In this document: positions 21,804-33,362 of the stretch, one piece after another
How the letters are laid out: each line of letters opens with the position of its first letter
Position numbering within the stretch: position 1 is the stretch's first letter
NCBI GenBank assembly: GCA_964036195.1
Contig: OZ038451.1
Location: forward strand, 21,593,927-21,657,926
Source of the DNA: Sphaerolaimus hirsutus
Lineage: Eukaryota; Nematoda; Chromadorea; Monhysterida; Sphaerolaimidae
Direction: 5' to 3'
Length of the DNA stretch: 64,000 nt
Notes under the pieces: generated by a model
Told to the model about the DNA's origin: nothing
Seen by the model: only the letters and a program-made list of their open reading frames with translations
Database searches by the model: none
Made by a program: the position numbers and the translations under genes

Positions 21804-22698
21804 CAGGGGTCTCCTAGATTTCGACACTCCGGGGGTTGGACACATAGCAAATCGCTCCTCAAGAGGGATAGATAGCTGAAAAAATTTTTGGAGGGGTGGC
21901 GGGGTTGGGGGAGGGTTTCGCGGGGGTTCAATATATAGGCTTTTTTGAGGTGCAGAAGAAAGAAAAGGGAGAAGTAGGTGAAAAATGCTAAAAATAGGTA
22001 TATAAGCCCCACGGAGAGTATTTTGAGGAAATACGGTAAATGCATGAAAAGTAGCGATTTTGAGAAATGATTTGGGTAAAATTTCTCAAAAATCGCTCTG
22101 GATAGGTAGGTAGCTGGGAGATTTGGGGGTCGGTGATAGGTAGGGTTCAAACGGGATTGACTTTTCGGGATCGGGATTGTGATCGGGATTGTTTTTTTTG
22201 AGATTTCGAGATCGGGATCGGGATTGGCATGTACCGCGATTGGGTTGACGGGATCGGGATTGGAATTTTTTGGGATCGGGATTGGGGTCTTGGGATAGAG
22301 AATTTGGCCAATGCTCTGGCATCTACAGTTGTTCATAAAGGTATCAAAACACTGTTGGATGCCAGAAAATTGGCATAAAATGGACGCTGGGGGTTTATGT
22401 TTACATTTTTTGCATGCAAAAATGTCATTTTTCACTTTTTATTATTTCCACTAATTTTTCCGGGATCGGGATCCCGGACTTGGGAGTTTCTCAGGATTGG
22501 GATTGGGATGGGATTTGAAAATTTTCTGGATTTGGATCGGGATTGCTAAATCCCGGAATTTCACGGGATCGGGATCCGGATCTTGTTTGAATCCTAGTGG
22601 GGGGTAGGGGAAAGTAGCCAAAAAATTTGCCTCCTTGATAGATAGATAGCTGGGTGGTTTGTGGAGGGGAAGTAACCCCCCCTCATTGGAGACCCCTG
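21804..22698. mobile_element. hAT-type MITE, CAGGGGTCTC ends, TSD ATGTTAGG
   Basis: The ends are CAGGGGTCTCCTAGATTTCG and TTGGAGACCCCTG, and ATGTTAGG is duplicated exactly (21796-21803 and 22699-22706). The interior has GATAGATAGCTG and poly-G motifs. A GGGATCGGGATTG-rich insertion (22141-22594) is nested within it. No coding region is evident. Confidence 0.9.
22141..22594. repeat. GGGATCGGGATTG repeat bounded by TAGGGTTCAAAC / GTTTGAATCCTA
   Basis: Many imperfect copies of GGGATCGGGATTG stand between TAGGGTTCAAACGGGATT and TCTTGTTTGAATCCTA, which are near complements, so this looks like another hAT-type MITE. The flanking 8 bases (GTGATAGG and GTGGGGGG) match only partly. A related fragment lies at 12055-12180. 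Confidence 0.5.
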
Positions 22699-22706
22699 AT
22701 GTTAGG

Positions 22707-22982
22707 GCAGGGCGTATACCATCTACTGTATTTAGTGCTTTACTAAATTTATCTATATGAAGCCCTGGAGGGGTACAAATTCACTGAACCCCTGAGCCTG
22801 AGTCCTAACATGTCAGTTATTGTTGCATTTTTCTACTTCTGCATATGTTACTTGCAAGGAATACCTAAGTACTGGGAGATGAAAAAATTCTGGAAAATAC
22901 CCCCCCCCCCCCTTGTAAATTACACTCAAAAAATAAGCCCCCTGGGTGTATTTCAAGGAAATACGTAAATATATACACAAAT
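22707..22982. other. Non-coding part of the host hAT with a partial TA MITE
   Basis: A degraded TA-target MITE with CCCCCTTG and the right end GTATTTCAAGGAAATACG occupies 22885-22965. Nothing else was recognised. Confidence 0.4.
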
Positions 22983-24289
22983 ATTGGTGTCACCGCCTCA
23001 AAAATGCCTGTCACTCACTGTCACCGCCAGAATTTTTGACCTTTTTTCGTCTATGGTGGCAAGCGACTTGCACTTTTGAACGGTGAACATTTGTTTGTTT
23101 TTGCTGTTCTTGAACAGAGCTAAACCTTTTACGCAGAGTATTAAGTAATTCACATTTGCATTTTGTGTTTTGGCTTTTACCTGATGTCTTTATGCTCACA
23201 GAAACAGCAGACCATGGTCAGACGAATGTGCATTTGACAGCAACTCATTCCATTCACGTTGAATATCATTTCATCCAACAGCGGATGGATCTTTATTTCT
23301 CTTAACATTTCTGTGTTTTTTACATTGGTTGCTATTGGTTATTACACCACCATCACACCGACCTCGGCATAATTATTTGCAGCGCGGAGGGCATAATTAT
23401 TTGCAGCGCATGTTTCAAATTTCTTTTTAGATTGTCTAGTAGAGGACACATTTTAAATATATCTATGCAGTGACGAAAAATGTGGCGGTGACGCAGTGAT
23501 TGTCACCGCCTGCTTTTTGGATGTCACCGCGAGAAAATGAAGTGTCTTCGCGGTGACAATCACCGCCACATTTATTGAGCGGCAGTTCAGGGCATGATTT
23601 GTTAGGCACATTCCATAATTTGAATTCCGTAAATAGAATCGCAAGCAAAAAGCGTGCTGCCGAATTAGCATTTTACACGCATAAAAACATTCACGTAGCG
23701 GCTCCTCTGCCCCTTTGCACACAGCACAGCCGTTTGAGAAAAAATTCAAATCGTTTTGGTGTACACGAACACGGAAAGGTGAGCATTGCAAGCAATGTGA
23801 AAGCATTCTCACATAGCTTTTGGGATTTCACATCCTTTAGCAGTGTATTTTTCAGAATAGGAATTTTCCAGTGTGCAGGATTTTGTGACATCGATCCTTA
23901 ACGCTTGTTTTCTTTGATTCTTTGTGCTTTTATTGTACTTTTTTTCCTTGAAATACCCCCAGGTGTTAGCGAGCTTATGAATAAATAAACCCCCCTTGTA
24001 ATACCCCCACCCGAAATTAGTGAAAGAGAATGTAATTATCAAAAATTGCAAGTTGTGATTTGTGTAATGCAGAACACAGGTTAGAAACAATGGCAGGGTT
24101 ATATTAGGACAGGGCTTACATTATCTACATAAATACTTAGGGATTATTGCTCATTTGAATTGTTTATGGCTATTTTCAACTGTTCTTGGCTATGTGTTTA
24201 TATAGCTAATTTTAGTTGTTTCAACTATTTTTAGCAAACTTTCTCCCTTATTCCCCCCCAACCCCCCATACTGAACCCCTGTTGAGAAG

Positions 24290-24500
24290 TGAGATGTAAA
24301 ATGGGAAATGCAATTTGAAATGAGAGGTGAATCGAGAAGAAAATTGGCAAAAGCAAATGGAAATTACTTTTCGTTTTTTTCACTGCGTTTCTGCCAATTT
24401 ACTTGCCAGTCCACTTCACTTTTGCCAATTTTCTTCTCAGTTCACTTCCTATTTGCCATTTTACTTATCACTTCTCAATTTGTGGAACTGGCACCTGGAA
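24290..24500. repeat. Fold-back repeat with GAGAAGTGA arms
   Basis: Left GAGAAGTGAGATG and right CACTTCTCAATTTGTGGAACT, separated by GGCAAAAGC and GCCAATTTTCTTCTC motifs. The right end GGAACTGGCACCTGG is shared with the GTTAAGAG fold-backs. Confidence 0.5.
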
Positions 24501-24745
24501 AGATCCAAATTCACTGAACCCCTGAGACACTGATACGTGTTGGCTATTGTCACATTTTTCTACTTCTGCATATGTTATCAACGACAAATAGGTACTGGAG
24601 TTCCAAAAAAATTCTTGCAAAATAATAACCCTCCTCAATACTCTTCCCTTGATTAACCCCCTCAAAATTTACACCCTAAAAATAATAAAACCACTGGGGC
24701 TATTTCAAGAAAATACGGCATATTTATATATGTATATATTGTGTA

Positions 24746-25239
24746 CAGGGGTCTCATAGTGGGTGGGGGTTTGGGGGGGTTAGATGTTATCTATCCCGGA
24801 GGCCACTCAGCTATCTATCTATCTATTCCGGAGGCAAATTTTTTGGCTACCATCCCCTAAACTCCCCCCCCCCCCCAATCACCCAGCTACCTATCTGGAG
24901 CGATTTTTGAGAAATTTTGCCCAAATTGTTGCTCAAAATTTCTACTTTTAATGCTTTTTTATAGATTTTCACCTCCAAAATCGTTAGTACATGTTCATTA
25001 TTGCCTGTTTTTGGCAATTATTTTGGCTATATATGTGCTTATATACCTATTTTTAGTCATTTTTCACCTACTTTTAGCGATTTTTCTCCCTTTTTGTCCT
25101 ACTACACCTCGAAAAAGCCTATATATTGAACTCCGTGAACCCCCCCAACCCCCAGAAAATTTTTCAGCTATCTATTTCTCCGGAGGAGCGATATGCTATC
25201 TATCCAACCCCCGGAGGGCCGAAATCTAGGAGACCCCTG
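24746..25239. mobile_element. hAT-type MITE, CAGGGGTCTC ends, TSD ATTGTGTA/ATGGTGTA
   Basis: The ends are CAGGGGTCTCATAG and CGAAATCTAGGAGACCCCTG; the flanking 8 bases agree at seven of eight positions. It is the non-nested relative of 21804-22698, with CTATCTATCTAT and CCGGAGG motifs. Confidence 0.8.
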
Positions 25240-25325
25240 ATGGTGTATATATGTTGGTGTCACTGCCTTAAAAATGCCTGTCACTAACTGTCACCGCCAG
25301 AATTTTGGACCTTTTTTCGTCTATG

Positions 25326-25737
25326 TATCTATGCTTTTTGTGCGTCTGCAATTTTTTCCTATTATTGATGGGTCTGGTGCCCCGAAATTGATGGCCAATA
25401 TAATTTTTTTTACATTAATATGTGTCCATACTCATTGTTTCAAATTTGACTGAAGGTTTTGGAATTTTTATTCATAGTCTCAAAAAAAGGAAGATACCTT
25501 TTTGAAGATCACTTCTCATTTTGAAGACAACTTTTCCTGGTGAATGATGTATCGCCTACATAAAATTGAAACAGGCTGACAGAGAGCGCAAGTAATTGGC
25601 AAGCAGTTGGAAAATACTGTATTTCTTCTAATTGAAGAGCACCTCCATTTATACCTCCAATATAACGGCACCTACAATAGAACACCAGGTTTTGAACTTT
25701 TTCACACTCACAAAATGTAGAACAGCAGCAGGGTTGG
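25326..25737. other. Stretch without recognised feature
   Basis: AT-rich, no convincing exon. The part 25640-25690 (CACCTCCATTTATACC, AACGGCACCTACAATAGAAC) resembles a motif at 52380-52430. Confidence 0.3.
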
Positions 25738-26712
25738 CAAAATCTCAGAATAAAATAAAAATAAAATGGAAAATTTAAGAAAAAAATAAAATAAAATAAA
25801 AACTTTCAAAATAAAAATACAAATTGTATAATTTTTTTTAGAATTTTTGTAAAATTGTATAAAATTCATATTTTTGTAAAATTGTATAAAAATTCATATT
25901 TTTTGTAAAAATGATCTTGTAGCTTGGGTTTCTACCTGTCTATTTATAGAACCAATGGCAGTTCCAAGCTCTAAAGTGTCAAATGTGATGTAAAATGTCA
26001 TGCAAAGTGCCATTTGTCATGAAAAATGTAAAGTAAAGTGTCAGTTGTCAAGCAAATTGTATCCAAATCTTATGTTTTTTTATCCAAATTCAATGTGGAC
26101 ACCAGACTTTGATGCAAAAATCATTTGGATACAAAAACATAAGATTTGGATTGAAACACAAGATTTGGATACAAAAAATATAAGGTTTGGATACAAAACA
26201 CAAGCTTTGGATACAAAAAAAACATAAGATTTGGATACAAAATTGACACTTTGCATCACATTTGTCATGGCATTGACACTTTGCTTGACATTTGACATGA
26301 CATTTGATACTGCATTACAATTGACACTTTACTTAACATTTGTCATGACAACTGAAACTTTGCATAACATGCTCAGCACACTCCAGCAGTCCTTGTATTT
26401 ACTGAAAATGCAAACAAATGTTATCATTAATTGTAACTCTACACTTCTAGCTAGCTAACAATACTTACTGCATGTAACTTGCAAATTGCAAAGCAATTAA
26501 AAAAATGTGTCACTTTTTATGTTTAGGTCTAATGAAAACTTTTTTCTGGCTTCCATACAAGATTCTGATTTTTTGTAAAAATTTTGTACAATTTTTGTAA
26601 AATGGTTCATTTTATTTTATTTATGACATTTTGGAATAAAATAAAATAAAATGAAACATGAATAAAATAAAAATAAAATGCAATTTTTATACAATTTGTA
26701 TACAATTTTAGT
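25738..26712. mobile_element. Truncated CAGGGTTGG-family element with GATTTGGATACAAAA core
   Basis: The left end CAGGGTTGGCAAAATCTCAG is clear, but the expected opposite end AAAACCAACCCTG is missing. The core (25965-26460) has GTCATGCAAAGTG hairpins and repeated ATAAGATTTGGATACAAAA, as in 20585-20890, so both descend from one longer element. Confidence 0.6.
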
Positions 26713-26902
26713 AATTACATTCGTAAATATCCCATTATTTACGGTAGGTGTTATGGTAGGAACCCAAGCCAAGCCATCTCATTCAAATGGAAAAAGCGTA
26801 GCAGATGCGCTTGAAAGTTGATACGTGTGGTTGTGCATATAATGCGCGCGTCTGCTGACCAGTGGTCACTTTTTTCATCTGAGATAGTTTTACTAGAAAA
26901 CT

Positions 26903-27176
26903 ATGCCTGCATTCGACTACGACTCAAACGACAGCGACGCTACCGCCTCTCCGAATATGGACTCGCGCAAGCGCAATCGCAGAGATCGATCCAAGTCTAG
27001 TGATAGACTCGATCTCAGCCCTCCACCTAAGGCCGCTAAGTCCGGCCAATCCAGCTCGAACATTATCATTGTTCAATCCCGCGGCAATTCTATTGCGTCA
27101 GACGATCGCCCCGTCTCACGCACTAATTCAGAGGATGATCTTTTTCCTCACGACGAGCCCGATCCAATCGATGGGG
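26903..27176 (+). pseudogene. Truncated open frame of unknown, probably mobile, origin
   Basis: It starts MPAFDYDSNDSDATASP and is rich in Ser, Asp, Arg and Lys (KRNRRDRSKSSDRLDL, then SPPPKAAKSG), so it is probably disordered and basic-acidic. It is cut at about 27176 by a TA-target MITE, after which the frame is foreign. GC-rich codon use contrasts with the flanks, as in the gag-like frame at 6565-7113. A retroelement ORF start is plausible but I recognise no domain. Confidence 0.4.
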
Positions 27177-30100
27177 TAGATATTGGTGCAACCCCCCTCT
27201 ACTTTGCTTGAATTGGAGGGGTCGCGGCGACCCCCTAGAGGGTGGGTCACCCTAAGTGCAAAAAATTCTCGTGGCTTTTTACGTGTCCCACGCAGGTCCG
27301 GCCCCCACTGATTCCTTGCACTGCGCGTGCCATAACTCCAGCTGTGGGACGGATATAAATCTAAAATTTTGGGGATGTGTTGCCAACACCCCTCCCCTAC
27401 TTTACACTGGCCAGGCGGTTTTTGGCAACTCACCACAGTGTGGGGGCAGCATTCAAAATTTATCAAAACATTACTGTCCCACACAGGTCCAGCACCCAAT
27501 TGAATTTTAAAAAATAAACACTTCTGTTGTTTCAACCAGGGATGCAGCAGAATTCACACGTTTTCACATTCACACATCACACATGTAAATGCTACCGAAA
27601 ATTACAGCAGTTTTCAATTTGCACCATTTGTTTACTTGAGCTAGGAGGTCAAATCACACAAAAAAAACCCCACATAAATGGGTTTTCGGTAAGACAAACA
27701 GATTCTCATTAACACAGAACAGGTGCGCCAAAAAAAAATATTGTGTGAATATCATTTACAGTTACGTGATTGTGATTTGTCGGCTAAAAAAATCACACAC
27801 TGGGCATATTTGACATTTTCGGTAAAATGTGATTTTCACACAATAAGAGAGAAAAGTGAAAACGTGTGAATTTCATATTTTTTGGCATAAGAATTGTATT
27901 TTGCGGAAGGCAATAAGTCAAAGATAATTGGAAAAAGACCAAATAGTGACAGTTTATGACAGTGTTTTGACAACTGAGAATGAGAAAAAATTAATTGTCA
28001 CACCTTTTACTAATCAAAACATGCTTTAATTGTGAATATGCTGCATGTAACAACCTAATTACATTTGTAACATATCAACTGCACATTCCTAATTAACTAC
28101 TAATTGAGGGTTAATTAATCAATAAACTAATATATTACAGGTATTCATTATCTAATTAATCACTATGAATTAGTAATTATCTTTTGCATTGCCATTTGCA
28201 TTTGCAATTGCAAATTTCGATTTACTAATTAAAAAAATCACAATTATGAATAGAATGGCACTTTTCTTGAGCTCCTAATAAAATCAATTGAGATCGCAGC
28301 ATTTGAGATCATACAAAAGATTGCCATCTGTTGTTTAATTTTTGTGATCAAAAGATATTTTCCCATGGGATTAGACTTTGTGTTTGGAGCGATAATCTGG
28401 GCACATGCCATTTCTTTATGACATAAGGGGATCGGCATGTTTGATGTTGCGTAAGTGGGGGGGGGGGCTGTGGTCAAGTTTTGAGGGTGATTTTTTGCTG
28501 AAAAATAGAGATCAAATGATAGGAACCAAAAAATATCGGGGCAGGATTAATGTGGCAAAAATCAGCGTGTGCGAATAGGCTTAACTTAGTCAAAGGATTA
28601 GTGAATAGCAAAATTTATTGAGTGACTGTCATTATGTGATTTTGCATTCAATTCTATAAATTGATAAACTGGGCACATCGAAAAGAAACTTGTCAAGGTA
28701 CAAATTAGTGAAAAAGGATATCATATTTTGCACAGAATGTTCTCATAGTGGAGTGGATTGAAGTTTTGGTTGATATTCAGATGGAATATGGTAGATTTCG
28801 GTGCAAAGTGTTAGAAAAAAAATCGGAAACTTTTTGTGGTGCGGGTGCACACACACACGGGAAGCACAAACAGTGCACCACTAAACAGCACATAAATTGT
28901 ATTTAAAATAGTGTGATATTCACACATTCACACAGTAAAAAATGGACTGGAAGTAGCATTGAATTCACACACAATTTTTTCACACACTAATGGGGTGCCC
29001 GGCAATCACACATAAACAATTGAATGCATATGCATCTGTGGTCTTCATTTGACCCCTACGCGAACCCAGCTTTTTCACACAAGCAATATTTACCATTATT
29101 ATTATGTGTGTGAATTCTACACATTGTAAATAAATACAGGGAATTGTGCCTGACAAAACAAAATATTTAACACGCTCCCAAATTCACACGATCTTTCACA
29201 CACCGAAAATGGGAGCTGCAAGCCTGGTTTCAACACTAAAGTGATTGATAATGTCAAATAAACATTAAATATCCTCTATAAATATCGTATCCCACTAAAA
29301 ACCGCCTACCACATGAACCCATCCCTCCAGTGGCTGACGAAAAATCACTTTTTACAACTTTCTTATTAGACACGTGAACTGCTGGTTTACAATAATTTTT
29401 AGGGGAGAGTTCAAGGTTTCAAGTTGTGTAAAAAACCTCATAAATGCCTTCATAAGAAAATTTGCTTGGGGTGAATTTTGAATTGAAAAAATGACATCAT
29501 TGCAGGAACAAAAATAAGTAAAATTTACAATTTTAAATTTATCCCAAGCACATTTTCTTATGAAGGCTTTTTGGAGCTAAGGTTTTTTACACAACTTAAA
29601 ACCTTTGACCCTCCTCTATAAAATATTGTAAACCAGCAGTTCAAGTGTCTAATAAGAAAGTTGTAAAAAGTGATTTTTTGTCAGCCACTTTAGGGGATTG
29701 GTTCATGTGGTGGGCAGTTTTCGTTGGGATAAGATATTTATAGAGGATATTTAATGCTTTTTTGACATTATCAATCACTTTAGTGTTAAAACAACACAAA
29801 AGTGTTTATTTTTTTCAATTTGATTGGCTGCTGGACCTGTGTGGGACAGTAATGTTTTGATAAATTTTGAATGCTGCACCCCACACTATGGTGAGTCACC
29901 AAAAACCACCTGGCCAGTGTATAGTAGGGGATGGGTGTTGGCGACACATCCCCAAAATTGTAGATTTTTACCCCTCCCACAGCTGGAGGTACAGCACCCG
30001 CAGTGCAAAAAATCAGTGGGGGCCGGACCTGTGTGGGACACTAAAAAGCCACAAAATTTTTTGCACTTAGGGTCACCCACGACCCCTCCAATTCATGCGA

Positions 30101-30222
30101 AGTAGAGGGTGGTTGCGCCAATATCTACCCCAAGTTTCAGCTTCTGGCGCGTCCTAGAACTGGAGATAGGACGTCAGAAGTAAAATAACAAATGGGGGGC
30201 CGTACTTGATCGGGAAGGTGTT
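27177..30222. mobile_element. AACACCTTCCCG-family TA MITE, left-truncated, split by a hAT
   Basis: The left part (27177-27536) starts inside the family consensus at GGGGTAGATATTGG; the right part (29227-30222) ends CTTGATCGGGAAGGTGTT. A large internal palindrome (29270-29760: TTTACAACTTTCTTATTAG and its complement) is characteristic. It resembles 49365-50747. The CAGGGATGCAGC hAT at 27537-29226 separates the parts. Confidence 0.7.
27537..29226. mobile_element. hAT-type element, CAGGGATGCAGC ends, TSD GTTTCAAC
   Basis: The ends are CAGGGATGCAGCAGAATT and GGGAGCTGCAAGCCTG (complement CAGGCTTGCAGC); GTTTCAAC is at 27529-27536 and 29227-29234. Subterminal repeats are TTCACAC/GTGTGAA. The interior is AT-rich with no transposase frame. 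The family at 30625-30640 and 49725-49740 shows the uninterrupted target (TTGTTTTAACACTAA). Confidence 0.85.
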
Positions 30223-30223
30223 A

Positions 30224-31515
30224 CCTGCCCGATCAAGTCCGGCCCCCAATTTTTTATTTTACTTCTGACATCCTACCTACAGTTCTAGGATGCGCCAGAA
30301 GCTTGGGGTAGATATTGGCGTGACCCCCCTCTACAACGCCTACAGGGTGGGTCTCCGAGTGCAAAAAAAATTTTGCAGCTTTTTTAGTGTCCCACACAGG
30401 TCTGGCCCCCACTGATTTCTTACACTGCAGGTGCTGTACCTCCAGCTGTGGGAGGGGTATATATATAAAATATTGGGGATGTGTCGCCAACACCCCTCCC
30501 CTACTATCCACTGGCCAGGCAGTTTTTGGCAACTCACCACAGTGTGGGGTGCAATGTTTTAAATTTATGAAAATGTTACTGTCCCACACAAGTCCAGCAT
30601 CCAATTGAATTTCAAAAATGGACACTTTTGTGTTGTTTTAACACTAATGTGGTTGAAATAAGCATGAAATACCCTCTAAAAATATCTTATCTGACCTCAA
30701 ACCGCCCGCCACATGAACCCCCTCCCCCCAAGTGGGTGACAAAAAAATCATTTTTTACAAGTTTTGGTATTAGACACTTGAACTGCTGGTTTACAATAAT
30801 TTATAGTGGAGGGTTAAAGGTTTCAATATGTGTAAAAAACCTTACCTCCAAAATGCCTTCATAAGAAAATTTGCTGGGGTAAATTTAAAATTGTAAATTT
30901 TGTTTATTTTTGTTCCTGCAATGATGTCATTTTTACAATTTGAAATTCACCCCCAGCAAATTTTCTTATGAAGGCATTTTTCAGGTAAGATTTTTTACAC
31001 AACTTGAGACCTTTAACCTTCCCCTATAAATTATTGTAAACCAGCCGTTCAAGTGTCTAATAAAAAAAAGTTGTAAAAAGTGTTTTTTTTTTGTCAGCCA
31101 CCTGGGTAAGATATTTTTAGAGGATATTTCATGTTTATGTCACATTATAAAATACTTAAGTATTAAAACAACACAAAAGTGTTCATTTTTTTAAAATGCA
31201 ATTAGGTGCTGGACTTGTGTGGGACCATAATGTTTTAACAAACTCTTAGCGCTGCACCCCCCACTGTGGTGAGTTGCCAAAAACCACCTGGCCAGTGTAT
31301 AGTAGGGGAAGGTTGTTGGCGACACATCCCCAAAATTTTAGATTTATACCCCTCCCACAGCTGGAGGTACGGCACCCCCAGTGAAAGAAATCAAGTGGGA
31401 GCCGGACCTGTGCGGGACAGTGAAAACGCCGCAAAAATACGGTGAACCCCTCTATAGTGAGTCGCCGCTGCCCTATTTATTCATGAGGGGTAGTGGGGAG
31501 TTGCGCCTATTACCT
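30224..31515. mobile_element. Second AACACCTTCCCG-family copy, in opposite orientation
   Basis: It starts at CCTGCCCGATCAAGTCCGGC directly against the previous copy's end, so the two are head to head. It contains the same palindrome (30640-31180) and ends without a terminus at about 31515 in GGGTAGTGGGGAGTTGCGCC. Confidence 0.6.
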
Positions 31516-31907
31516 CCAATATACAGTATACCATATTGATTTCATCAGCTTAGTTCAGCACATTGATATACCTTATATTACAGGGTACCTTTTATCAGAG
31601 GTATACCTTATATTGTTTTCACCAGATTTGCGGCCCCGACCCCAAACCCCAACATACTTGAAGGGCATCAAAATCGGCCAACGTACAACGGAATGGCGCG
31701 ACCCCAACGACCGGTGACCCCCCCCCCCTAAAATGCCACCCTTGATTTATGCTATGCTTGCGGGCCCAGTTGACAAATATGTAAACGACGAAATGGGGAG
31801 CATTTTGATACATGCATCCCCAACTTTTTGCACATTTATAATTCTATCCCTAGAATCACTTTTTCACTGGAAGTTGCTGTCAACTTTACATATGTAAATA
31901 ATTGCAG
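31516..31907. other. Repeat remnant and intron upstream of exon 4, copy 3
   Basis: Positions 31660-31745 (GGAATGGCGCGACCCC, CCCTAAAATGCCACCC) resemble the arms of the 5937-6600 fold-back. The last 50 bases lead into the exon 4 acceptor AATTGCAG. Confidence 0.4.
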
Positions 31908-32226
31908 CGCCAACTTTAAACCACTTCACGCCACATTATGCATGCCGTCATTGTGAACTGCAGTCAGACTCAGTTTTGGTAGAGCACGTGGACATACCGC
32001 GGGAAGAGTGCACTAGGAAATGCAACCAGCTGCCCCTGTGCGCCGGCTACAGCCTGCTAGCTAGGGTGTCAAAAAATTTTTTTTACGGAAAACGGAAAAC
32101 GGAAAGGTAAATTTTTTTCACTTTACGGATAACGGAAAACGGAAAGGTAAAAAAAAAATTTCTGCCGGAAAACGGAAAACGGAAAGCAAAATTTTCACGG
32201 AAACGGAATAAAATAAAGTGAAATTA

Positions 32227-33362
32227 GCATGGTAATAAACAAATTTGCAGAAGGAAAACCTGCATGCGGGTTTGCCTGTTTGGCTTTGATTGTGGTAGCT
32301 GTACATTCTGCAACTATGGATCATGCCTGTAACTTCACTTGTAGTTCAAGCTTAACTGAACCAACAAAAAATCATCAAAAAGTAGCCATAGTGCCATAGG
32401 AAAGGAAACACTATGACAATTTCACAGTCTAGAAGCAGTGGGAATCACTGATGACCCCTATGCAATTGATGACGACATTGCAGAGGAGATGATAGTAAAT
32501 AGCATAAAATTCAATGACAACAACAAACAATACTATATTGACTGGCCGTATAAAGAGAGTATCAGTGACCTGCCCATGGGAAAAGCAGAAGCCTTGGTGT
32601 GGTTTAAATCACAGATAAGAAGATTCAACAAAGATCCAAACTTATTCGAACAATACCGGAAAGTTTTGGACGACCAACTAGAAAAGGGAATAATTGAGAT
32701 CTGTGATGACAAAACAGAGAACAAGGGGATTCATTACCTGCCAAACCAGCCAGTAATCACGCCAGGCAATCTGACATCATGCAGTCATAAAATACCATTT
32801 AAATGTGACAATAAACAACATGAATGAATATGAAGAAAATGAAGGGGAACAAAACCAGTTGGCGATGATAATAAACAACATTTACGTCGATAACTTCATC
32901 ATGAGTGTCACAAATGAAGTTGAAGCTTTAGAACTATATTACAAAGTCAAAGCTTTATTTAACCAATGTTCTATGAATATGATAGAATGGCTGTCAAACT
33001 CCAGATCAGTCATGAATGAAATAGCAGAAAACGACAGGAGTCCAAAGGTGAACAAAATTGTCGCAGTAATGGGCATGAAATAAAATCACCAAACGGACAT
33101 GCTGGCAATATCAACACCAAACTGCAAATTGACAGCATCACAACACCAACCAGACAAAACTTGAATAAATTATTGGTGTCAGCATATGACCCAATTGGGT
33201 TCACAGCACCTGTTTTACTGACCCTGAAATACCAGTTGTCAATGCTGCTCCAAGAGACAAAAACAACACAATGGGATGAGCCAATTGAAGATAAATACAG
33301 ATTGGAAAAACAATGGAAAACTGCCAGAAAACTGAAAATCGAGCCAGAAAATGGAAAAATGG
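32227..33362 (+). pseudogene. Captured BEL/Pao reverse-transcriptase fragment, copy A, internally deleted
   Basis: It is homologous to about residues 780-1190 of the nested element's polyprotein but from a different lineage. A frame shift lies before 32400, and about 300 bases present in the sister copy (around 54060-54360), including the first catalytic Asp region, are missing near 32790. The YVDN motif and the following region remain. A TAA after GMK is shared with both sister copies. The BEL/Pao LTR begins directly at its right end. Confidence 0.75.
33358..33362 (+). repeat. 5-bp target duplication of the BEL/Pao element (AATGG)
   Basis: AATGG before the 5' LTR recurs at 45939-45943 after the 3' LTR. 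Sister hAT copies read AAAAATGGCCTGG uninterrupted at this point. Confidence 0.85.

Larger units (their letters stand above)
21262..23055. mobile_element. hAT element, CAGTGACG / CGTCTATG ends, TSD GTGGCAAG
   Basis: The left end is CAGTGACGAAAAATGTGG and the right end CCTTTTTTCGTCTATG; GTGGCAAG is at 21254-21261 and 23056-23063. The left hairpin GTGGCGGTGACGCAGTGATT is shared with the other two copies. Positions 21480-21770 match 23690-23910. No transposase exons. A CAGGGGTCTC hAT (21804-22698) is nested inside. Confidence 0.9.
21183..23090 (-). pseudogene. Exon 1 (signal peptide) of the inverted gene copy, split by a hAT element
   Basis: On the minus strand the start codon is at 23090-23088, and the exon runs to 23056, is interrupted by the 21262-23055 hAT, and resumes to 21183 before GTGAGTCA. 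Counting one target copy, the two parts total 106 bp, the exact length of exon 1 in copy 4 (60319-60424). The conserved residues include KCKSLATVLQL, SGPC and GINAN; the hydrophobic stretch is a signal peptide. The insertion falls within the signal-peptide codons. Confidence 0.7.
23468..25325. mobile_element. hAT element, third copy of the CAGTGACG family, TSD TATCTATG
   Basis: The left end is CAGTGACGAAAAATGTGG and the right end CCTTTTTTCGTCTATG; TATCTATG is at 23460-23467 and 25326-25333. Inside are the shared 23690-23910 segment, TA-MITE fragments (23930-24010 and 24600-24720), a GAAGTG hairpin (24290-24500) and a nested CAGGGGTCTC hAT. No transposase. Confidence 0.9.

Noticed and set aside
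32438-33083. A functional second polymerase gene in the hAT element
   Set aside because: Frame shifts, a large deletion across the first catalytic motif and a stop shared with the sister copies make it a degenerate fragment.
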